Positions 26,989 through 35,600 of a stretch of DNA of 64,000 bases are shown piece after piece. Below the pieces are notes generated by a model. It was not told where the DNA came from. It saw nothing but the letters and a program-made list of their open reading frames with translations, and did not search any database. The position numbers and the translations under genes were made by a program. Every line of letters begins with the position of its first letter. Positions within the stretch are counted from its first letter, which is position 1. The DNA comes from Microbulbifer sp. VAAF005 (GTDB lineage: Bacteria > Pseudomonadota > Gammaproteobacteria > Pseudomonadales > Cellvibrionaceae), in NCBI RefSeq assembly GCF_030012985.1, contig NZ_CP120233.1, forward strand, positions 558,001 through 622,000. Direction: 5' to 3'.

Positions 26989-27498
26989 TTATTGTGCGGC
27001 ACGCCACAGGCGATAATCTTTCAAAGCAGTTTGCTCCTGCTTATCCTTACCCTGCGCCTGGTAAGCCTGGGCCAAGCCAAGATAGGCGTGGCCGTGCTCC
27101 GGGTGGTTTTTTATTAGGCGGCTGAAATAGGTTTCTGCTTCTGCCCACTGCTGCTGTTGAATGGCGATTTGGGCCAACAATTGCAGGGCTTGGCGATGGG
27201 TTCTATTTTGTTTCAATACCACTGAAGCGTGCTGCTTGGTTTTTTTGTACTTGCCTAGCTTTTTTTCCAGCTGGGCCAATTCAATCATGGCCGGGTAATT
27301 TTGCGGTTGCTGCCGCAGCAGGCGGTTGTACAAGGCTCGCGCCCGCTTGTAATCCTTTTGTTCAACCGCCGCTTGGGCCTCAGCTTGGGAGACCTGCTGG
27401 ATATGGGCGCTCGGCTTGGCTGCATAAGCTCCAGTACTCGCAAAAAGCGCAATAATTGCCAGGGATAGAATCTGGATTAATTCCGTCGTTCGCTTCAT
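26989..27498 (-). CDS. Exported TPR-repeat protein
   Basis: 169 aa. ATG at 27498 starts MKRTTELIQILSLAIIALFA with cleavage near AYA-AKPS, so it is periplasmic or outer-membrane associated. Three to four tetratricopeptide repeats fill the rest (AQAAVEQKDYKRARALYNRL, AMIELAQLEKKLGKYKKT, ALQLLAQIAIQQQQWAEAE, GHAYLGLAQAYQAQGKDKQE). TPR proteins hold complexes together, so it may act as an assembly factor or chaperone for the large surface proteins of the operon. It lies 67 bases before the RHS leader and 37 bases after the upstream gene on the same strand. Confidence 0.75.
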   Translation of the reverse strand: MKRTTELIQILSLAIIALFASTGAYAAKPSAHIQQVSQAEAQAAVEQKDYKRARALYNRLLRQQPQNYPAMIELAQLEKKLGKYKKTKQHASVVLKQNRTHRQALQLLAQIAIQQQQWAEAETYFSRLIKNHPEHGHAYLGLAQAYQAQGKDKQEQTALKDYRLWRAAQ

Positions 27499-27535
27499 GG
27501 TTCACATCCTTCTGAATGTCTAATTCGCATTAGAG

Positions 27536-27904
27536 TTAATCTTTATGAGCGAGAGTGTTCGCTGAGCCTTCAGTTTGGGGCTTTTCAATAACCACTTTTA
27601 GGGTGGCCATGCCAAAGTTGCCCAAATAGCCGCGCAAATTTACGGTGAGATAGTGCTCGCCTGGGTTGTGGTTGCGGCTGTCCCAGCGATAAGTGGTGGG
27701 GAAGTAACCCACTTCGTTTTCATAGATATACTGGCCGTCGACAAAGTACACCGGCTCAAACCTCTTTGAGGCCAGCTGCGCGATATGTTCCGGTTGTACA
27801 TTAATACGTACCGGTACAGTGCCGCTAACTATCGGGGTGCCTTCATTATTTTTGCGGTAGTCCCCCACCAGTGAAATTTCCAGCGGGAAATCTCCCCGGC
27901 TCAT
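27536..27904 (-). CDS. Small beta-rich protein of the RHS/beta-helix operon, unknown
   Basis: The ATG at 27904 overlaps the stop of the preceding gene (ATGA), giving 122 aa (MSRGDFPLEISLVGDYRKNN...). A longer version starting at 27976 would overlap the neighbour by 25 codons and is less likely. No signal peptide in the chosen version. Beta-strand-rich, with HYLTVNLRGYLGNFGMATLK near the end, resembling an Ig-like or jelly-roll domain. No family recognised. Tight coupling to the FlgD-like gene suggests the two products work together. Confidence 0.55.
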   Translation of the reverse strand: MSRGDFPLEISLVGDYRKNNEGTPIVSGTVPVRINVQPEHIAQLASKRFEPVYFVDGQYIYENEVGYFPTTYRWDSRNHNPGEHYLTVNLRGYLGNFGMATLKVVIEKPQTEGSANTLAHKD

Positions 27905-28671
27905 TGCGTCCCGCTGCGCTGGGGCGTGAATACGCGGGCGATGGGATTTCTTTTTTGTCGCGGGCTTTGGCCCCACGGCATATCCTGTACAAAGCGGGCG
28001 CCAGAAGGTGATTTATCCCCGGTCACCAGAATGGTATTGCGGGGTAAGGCGAAGGCATTGAGGATTAATTCCAGAGCCGGGTGGCCCTTTAAATTCAGGG
28101 CGCCGGAGGCATCTTGTCCATCCCAGGCTTCTTTTTGTTGGCCAGACGCGCGCGGCACCCAGTCGATAATATTATTCAGCAGTGGGCCGTTATTTTTTAA
28201 TCCCACCCGAATTGCGACACGGGCCATTTGCGGCAGGGTATAATCCACACTGCCTTGCTCCGCATTCCAACTCAGATCGCTCACTGCGACACTTTCACCA
28301 CCGGTAATATCAGTCAGGTCGTACTCGGCAGTTTGCTCACCGGCTTTTGCACTAATGGTGTAGTGATAAGCCTCTGCGGGTACCGGGCGCCCCTGCTGGT
28401 CGGTACCGTCCCACTGCCACTGGTGATCGCCCGCCGCCAGCTGTTCACGGTATTCCGTTTTGATCAGCAGGTCGCGAGCGTCGTAGATATTAATCGTGAC
28501 GTTGGCTTGCGTATCAATATGGTAATTCAGTGTGAACTGTTCCCCCTGGGCAGGGGCAAATGAGCGGGATTCATTATTGACCCCGGAAATAGACAGTCCG
28601 TAGCCAGCCAAGGGTGTAACCAGAGCGGCCAATACTGCGGTGAGGCCGATTTTTTTTAACATCTTATTCAT
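27901..28671 (-). CDS. Exported FlgD-Ig-like protein
   Basis: ATG at 28671 (MNKMLKKIGLTAVLAALVTP) gives a signal peptide and about 256 aa. Two FlgD-type Ig modules are visible: FTLNYHIDTQANVTINIYDA ... HQWQWDGTDQQGRPVPAEAY, and a second with EAWDGQDASG. The W-D-G-x-D turn is the family's hallmark. The same modules occur in the C-terminal region of the giant beta-helix protein. The ATG overlaps the upstream stop and the stop overlaps the downstream ATG, so the genes are translationally linked. Probably a periplasmic or surface adaptor; exact role unknown. Confidence 0.7.
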   Translation of the reverse strand: MNKMLKKIGLTAVLAALVTPLAGYGLSISGVNNESRSFAPAQGEQFTLNYHIDTQANVTINIYDARDLLIKTEYREQLAAGDHQWQWDGTDQQGRPVPAEAYHYTISAKAGEQTAEYDLTDITGGESVAVSDLSWNAEQGSVDYTLPQMARVAIRVGLKNNGPLLNNIIDWVPRASGQQKEAWDGQDASGALNLKGHPALELILNAFALPRNTILVTGDKSPSGARFVQDMPWGQSPRQKRNPIARVFTPQRSGTQ

Positions 28672-29558
28672 AGTACTGACTTGCCTTGCGCGGACTGCGG
28701 CCGCCATAGGGGTTTACGGGCACCGCTGGTAAATTGGGTCAACTGGGTTAACTCACCATCATCGAGCGTTAACCTCCACAGGTTATAGGCGCCGTCGCGG
28801 GTAGACTGAAATACAACGGCATCACCTTTTGGAGACCAGCTGGGGGCGGCATCCAGTGCGGCATCGGTGGTGAGCTGTTTGAGTTTTCCGTTGCTCTCGC
28901 GCAACCACAGGTCGTAGTTACCAGCACGGTTACTGGAAAATACCAATCGGCCTTTTGTATCGGCGACAACATCAAAGTTGTAAAGACTGTTAAAAGTCAG
29001 CTGCCGCTTGCTTCCGGAAACTAAATCCAGCGCCCAGATATCGTGGGCTTCGCCACCATCCCCGGACAAGAAATACACGGTCTTGCCATCTGGATGCCAG
29101 CGGGGTTCGTGCTGCATATGACGCATATTGGTGAGCTTTTGCTGGTCGCTGCCATCCAATGGCAATCGCCACAAGTTGTTATCGTCAACACTGTCGGAGG
29201 TACTGAGAGAAAAGACTACAGATTTTCCATCCGGCGCTAGGCTCGCATCAATAAAACCTTTAAGCGGCATTGTTATTGGCAATTCTTTGGCGTTGGCCAG
29301 CCCTACTTCATGCAGTTCACCCTGGCTGCCATTCACCAGCAAACGTTTGCCATCGGGAAACCAGCTAAGGCTGTTTTTATCGAAGGCTGAGTGGGTGAGC
29401 TGCCGGTGTTGTTGGCCCTGGGTATCCATTACCCATACCTGCCAGTACCCCTGTTTGCCCGGGGCCAGGTAAGCAATATCCTCTTCTGCGTAAACGCAGG
29501 CACACCATAGCAATGCACAAGTCACAATGACCACGTTGGACTTTAGTAAGGCTTTCAC
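28668..29558 (-). CDS. TolB-like WD40/PD40 beta-propeller protein
   Basis: 296 aa, GTG start at 29558, signal peptide MKALLKSNVVIVTCALLWCA with cleavage near VYA-EED. It holds at least five PD40 repeats, each with a variant of P-x-(W/F)-x-P-D-G-K (LSWFPDGKRLLVNG, ASLAPDGKSVVFSL, PRWHPDGKTVYFLS, PSWSPKGDAVVFQS). This makes a TolB-like periplasmic propeller, without the N-terminal TolB domain. Such propellers bind peptides or cell-wall-linked partners. It lies about 90 bases after the giant gene, beyond a strong hairpin, and overlaps the next gene by 4 bases. Confidence 0.82.
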   Translation of the reverse strand: MKALLKSNVVIVTCALLWCACVYAEEDIAYLAPGKQGYWQVWVMDTQGQQHRQLTHSAFDKNSLSWFPDGKRLLVNGSQGELHEVGLANAKELPITMPLKGFIDASLAPDGKSVVFSLSTSDSVDDNNLWRLPLDGSDQQKLTNMRHMQHEPRWHPDGKTVYFLSGDGGEAHDIWALDLVSGSKRQLTFNSLYNFDVVADTKGRLVFSSNRAGNYDLWLRESNGKLKQLTTDAALDAAPSWSPKGDAVVFQSTRDGAYNLWRLTLDDGELTQLTQFTSGARKPLWRPQSAQGKSVL

Positions 29559-29600
29559 GTTGTTCTCTTGGTTGTTTTTTGATTTAGCGCCGACTTGACA

Positions 29601-29644
29601 GTTAGGGCGCTAGCGGTGAGTTAAAACACCGCTAGCGCCTTAAC
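29601..29644 (-). terminator. 18-bp hairpin between the giant gene and the rest of the operon
   Basis: GTTAGGGCGCTAGCGGTG pairs with CACCGCTAGCGCCTTAAC (one G-T wobble, 8-base loop), starting only 2 bases beyond the giant gene's stop. No run of T follows on the minus strand, so it may be a partial terminator or an RNA-stability element that sets the giant gene's level apart from the downstream genes. Confidence 0.6.
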
Positions 29645-29646
29645 CA

Positions 29647-32600
29647 TTATTGATACAGCTGCAATGCGCCGTAGTAAGTGGTACTGGCTCCGGTAGTTGC
29701 CGAAGTCGCTTCTATCCAGAAACTGTACACACCTTCATCCGAGACCATAATCGCGTTGCCATCGCTCTCTTCGTAACCGGTCCACTCCACCTCGTGAGTG
29801 GCTACTGCACCGTCGCTGTCATTAGCGGCTTGCAGCTGGTTATCGATCAAGGTGATCGCTCCGGCATCTGTCGGGTCACCGATATCCGGCGGTAACAGTT
29901 TGAAGGTTACGTAGGAGTCCTGATCCAACAAGTAAGCCACTTTCGAGATTTGATCGTAGCTGTGGTACATCAGATAGGGATCGGATTTTACTTCGATGTT
30001 GGGTGCGTCCAGTGTGCCGCTGATACTTGGGTTTATGCCGTCGATAATGACAACGTTGATGGGCAAAATTTCATGCGAAGGTACGTAGGCATAAAAAGAA
30101 CCTGTAGTAAGCACTCCATCTGCAGTGCGTCCATCCCAGACTAAGTAGTGGGTACCCGCCTCCATGGGAACACTATCATACACAACACGTGTATCGCCCC
30201 CGTCCGGCGTTACCTCCATGTTCATACGGATATTCGCTGTGGGTGTGATCCCAATTTTCATAAAGTCGTTCTGTACTGCATTCATAGTGGCATCCATACT
30301 GCCCGCTAAGATAGTACTGGTGTTATCACTATCCTCAATATCATACACCCCTTCCACACTGCCATTTACTGCGGTGAGAAAATAGGTATATGCCTCTTCC
30401 TGAACGTAATTACCTTCATCATCCTTGCCATCCCAACTTAGGGAGTAACTACCTGCACTATCAAAGGTTTCCACCACGCTGCGCATCAGCACTTCACTTT
30501 GCTCATCTTTAATATCCAGCGTAACAGTAGCGCCGGCTGACAAATCAAAGCTAATTACCAGACTCTCTCCGGCAACTGGATTAACCGTGGTTTGGTTGCG
30601 GCTGATATTGGTAATACTGAGTAGATCAAGGGTGACGGTGCGAATAATAGTGGTGATATTGCCAGCCCTATCACTGGCTTCCAAACGTATTTGGTATTCA
30701 CCATTTGTTGGTGCCGCTACAGTACCATCGGTGGAGCTAACCACCCATTCAGCCAAGGTGCTTTCGTTTATCGCCGATGTTGAAGATTCGAGGATTACCC
30801 AATTATCGGTATCACCGCTCAACTGGTAATCCACGGTGTAGTCGACAAAGAAATTGTCGATGGCACTACCTTCAATCTCTAGGGTCGTAGTCCCAGTTGA
30901 TAAGGTATCGCCGTTATTCACATTACTCATTTCGGCTATGGGGGCGGTGTTATCCAACTCTACCCAAATGGCACCCGATCGATAACTGGTATTTTCCGTA
31001 TCAGTTACCTTCAAGAATAAATAATAACGACCATCATTCAATACGGTACTGCTACTATCAGTACCATCCCAATCGATACTAATATCTGTACCGGTTCCCG
31101 AGAAAGTATTCACAACAGTTCCGGATTCATTACTGATTTCCAGACTCCAACTGCTACGTGAACTCAAGGTGGCAGTAATGGCTAATGTATCCTGGTTGCC
31201 ATCACCATTCGGAGAAAAGTACTCGTAACTTCCATTTAAGTTGGATGTTATTACGCGGCTCTCTGCAGCCAGGGCACTGCTGTAATCTACAACAGTCTCT
31301 GGAGAATCAACCCCAATAATATCCACACCCCATTCTGGCGCAGCACTGCCCCACCAGTTGCCAGTAACATTCAACACCACCGCCGAGCTACTACCATAGT
31401 TATTGAGGTACAAACTGCCATTGGTATTACCATAGAGATCATTGCCGGTAATCGTGGGCGTTGGATTGGTAGCATCACTACCCGAACCATTCAGGTAAAT
31501 ACCATAATTATTATCGATAAAACTATTACCTGTTAAGCTCGGTGAAGAGGCCCCGGTAATATAGGCACCGTAATTCAAGCCAGTAACAATATTGTCAGTT
31601 ACTGCTGGGGATGCAGTATCCAGGGCTAGCCCGGTACCAATGTAATCTGTATTTTGGATCAAATTATTGGTAATCGTGCCACCGGCAAAATTGTTAATGC
31701 TGATCCCGCTTTCGCTAAAGTCAGTAATAATACTGTTGGTAACACTGAACGCAGAAGGTGAAGTCGCAGAGACTGCATTTTCAGCATATTGGATGTAAGC
31801 ATTATCAATACTGACACTGCCACCACTTGCTACGACGATACCCTGCCAATCGCCAGCCACAGGATATTGGGCCTCACTGGTAAATATCACCGGCTGCAAA
31901 CTGGAACCACTAACTACCAAGTCTCCCTCTACTGTTAGTGAGTGACCGGCTGGGAATATCAATATTGCTCCAGCTTCCAGCGTTAAACTCACACCGTTAT
32001 TTACATTGATATCATCAACAACAATATAGGAACCTGCGACCAAGTTCGTATCTGAGTCAATATCAAAGCGAAGAAGGTAATCGTATACAGGACTTCCATT
32101 AGCATTATTTAAATAACCATTGAAATCCACTATCGGCCGATAGGAGGTACTATCGCTATAATCGTAGACCTCTGCTGCTATCGACCCCGAATCTGTAGTA
32201 TTCCACCAATTACCTGTGGCATTAACAGTAACCACACCAGTTTCGTACCAGTAGGCGTAAAGATCGTAATTGCTGTTGCTGTAAATACTATTGCCGGTAA
32301 TCACTGGCTGTGGATCGTAATCTGCGTCCAAAACTCCGTACAAGTAAAAGCCATAGCCGCTATTACCAGTAATCGTATTGTCGGTAATCGTAGGGTTAGT
32401 GACATTACCGCTTGCGCCCGCAATATAAAAACCATAGTTGCTGTTACCGGTAACGGTATTGCCGGTTATGGTTGGGGTAGTCGCATTACTGCTAAGACCT
32501 TTAATGTAAAAACCGTAAGTATTATCGGTGATCGTGTTGCCACTAACGGTAGCATTCGCTACACCCTGCAAGTACACCCCAGCAACATCTGCATACTGAA

Positions 32601-35600
32601 TGGTATTGTTACTGATTGAGCCACTGGCGTTGTAGGCATACACACCGCTTTCGTCAAAGTACTGCAAGGTGCTATTACTAACACTGAAGGTACTGCCCGA
32701 GGCAGCATAAAGACCGTAGTCCCCATACTCCAGTATCACATGGTCTAAATCCACCGTGCCGCCACTTTGCGCTACAATGCCATACCAATCTCCAGCACGG
32801 GGAGTGCTTTCATCGCTGGTAAATATAATGGGGTTATCACTGCTGCCCTGTGCATCCAAGGTGCCATACACCCTGAGCCTAAATTCTCCACCCACCTCAA
32901 TGCGAGCACCAGGTTCAATCGTCAGAGTCACACCACTTTGTACATACAGTGTACTCAAGAGAGTATAAGTGGTGCCCGCCACCAAGGTAGTATCCTCAGT
33001 TAGATACCCGAACAAGCCATTGCTGGGCTCTGCAATTACACCCTCTGCATCCAGATAACCACGATAATCCACTATCGGCCGGTAGGAGGTACTATCGTTA
33101 TAATCGTAGACCTCTGCTGCTATCGACCCCGAATCTGTAGTATTCCACCAATTACCTGTGGCATTAACAGTAACCACACCAGTTTCGTACCAGTAGGCGT
33201 AAAGATCGTAATTGCTGTTGCTGTAAATACTATTGCCGGTAATCACTGGCTGTGGATCGTAATCTGCGTCCAAAACTCCGTACAAGTAAAAGCCATAGCC
33301 GCTATTACCAGTAATCGTATTGTCGGTAATCGTAGGGTTAGTGACATTACCGCTTGCGCCCGCAATATAAAAACCATAGTTGCTGTTACCGGTAACGGTA
33401 TTGCCGGTTATGGTTGGGGTAGTCGCATTACTGCTAAGACCTTTAATGTAAAAACCGTAAGTATTATCGGTGATCGTGTTGCCACTAACGGTAGCATTCG
33501 CTACACCCTGCAAGTACACCCCAGCAACATCTGCATACTGAATGGTATTGTTACTGATTGAGCCACTGGCGTTGTAGGCATACACACCGCTTTCGTCAAA
33601 GTACTGCAAGGTGCTATTGCTAACACTGAAGGTACTGCCCGAGGCAGCGTAAAGACCGTAGTCCCCATACTCCAGTATCACATGGTCTAAATCCACCGTG
33701 CCGCCACTTTGCGCTACAATGCCATACCAATCTCCAGCACGGGGAGTGCTTTCATCGCTGGTAAATATAATGGGGTTATCACTGCTGCCCTGTGCATCCA
33801 AGGTGCCATACACCCTGAGTCTAAATTCTCCACCCACCTCAATGCGAGCACCAGGTTCAATCGTCAGAGTCACACCACTTTGTACATACAGTGTACTCAA
33901 GAGAGTATAAGTGGTGCCCGCCACCAAGGTAGTATCCTCAGTTAGATACCCGAACAAGCCATTGCTGGGCTCTGCAATTACACCCTCTGCATCCAGATAA
34001 CCACGATAATCCACTATCGGCCGGTAGGAGGTACTATCGTTATAATCGTAGACCTCTGCTGCTATCGACCCCGAATCTGTAGTATTCCACCAATTACCTG
34101 TGGCATTAACAGTAACCACACCAGTTTCGTACCAGTAGGCGTAAAGATCGTAATTGCTGTTGCTGTAAATACTATTGCCGGTAATCACTGGCTGTGGATC
34201 GTAATCTGCGTCCAAAACTCCGTACAAGTAAAAGCCATAGCCGCTATTACCAGTAATCGTATTGTCGGTAATCGTAGGGTTAGTGACATTACCGCTTGCG
34301 CCCGCAATATAAAAACCATAGTTGCTGTTACCGGTAACGGTATTGCCGGTTATGGTTGGGGTAGTCGCATTACTGCTAAGACCTTTAATGTAAAAACCGT
34401 AAGTATTATCGGTGATCGTGTTGCCACTAACGGTAGCATTCGCTACACCCTGCAAGTACACCCCAGCAACATCTGCATACTGAATGGTATTGTTACTGAT
34501 TGAGCCACTGGCGTTGTAGGCATACACACCGCTTTCGTCAAAGTACTGCAAGGCGCTATTGCTAACACTGAAGGTACTGCCCGAGGCAGCGTAAAGACCG
34601 TAGTCCCCATACTCCAGTATCACATGGTCTAAATCCACCGTGCCGCCACTTTGCGCTACAATGCCATACCAATCTCCAGCACGGGGAGTGCTTTCATCGC
34701 TGGTAAATATAATGGGGTTATCACTGCTGCCCTGTGCATCCAAGGTGCCATACACCCTGAGCCTAAATTCTCCACCCACCTCAATGCGAGCACCAGGTTC
34801 AATCGTCAGAGTCACACCACTTTGTACATACAGTGTACTCAAGAGAGTATAAGTGGTGCCCGCCACCAAGGTAGTATCCTCAGTTAGATACCCGAACAAG
34901 CCATTGCTGGGCTCTGCAATTACACCCTCTGCATCCAGATAACCACGATAATCCACTATCGGCCGGTAGGAGGTACTATCGTTATAATCGTAGACCTCTG
35001 CTGCTATCGACCCCGAATCTGTAGTATTCCACCAATTACCTGTGGCATTAACAGTAACCACACCAGTTTCGTACCAGTAGGCGTAAAGATCGTAATTGCT
35101 GTTGCTGTAAATACTATTGCCGGTAATCACTGGCTGTGGATCGTAATCTGCGTCCAAAACTCCGTACAAGTAAAAGCCATAGCCGCTATTACCAGTAATC
35201 GTATTGTCGGTAATCGTAGGGTTAGTGACATTACCGCTTGCGCCCGCAATATAAAAACCATAGTTGCTGTTACCGGTAACGGTATTGCCGGTTATGGTTG
35301 GGGTAGTCGCATTACTACTAAGACCTTTAATGTAAAAACCGTAAGTATTATCGGTGATCGTGTTGCCACTAACGGTAGCATTCGCTACACCCTGCAAGTA
35401 CACCCCAGCAACATCTGCATACTGAATGGTATTGTTACTGATTGAGCCACTGGCGTTGTAGGCATACACACCGCTTTCGTCAAAGTACTGCAAGGTGCTA
35501 TTGCTAACACTGAAGGTACTGCCCGAGGCAGCGTAAAGACCGTAGTCCCCATACTCCAGTATCACATGGTCTAAATCCACCGTGCCGCCACTTTGCGCTA

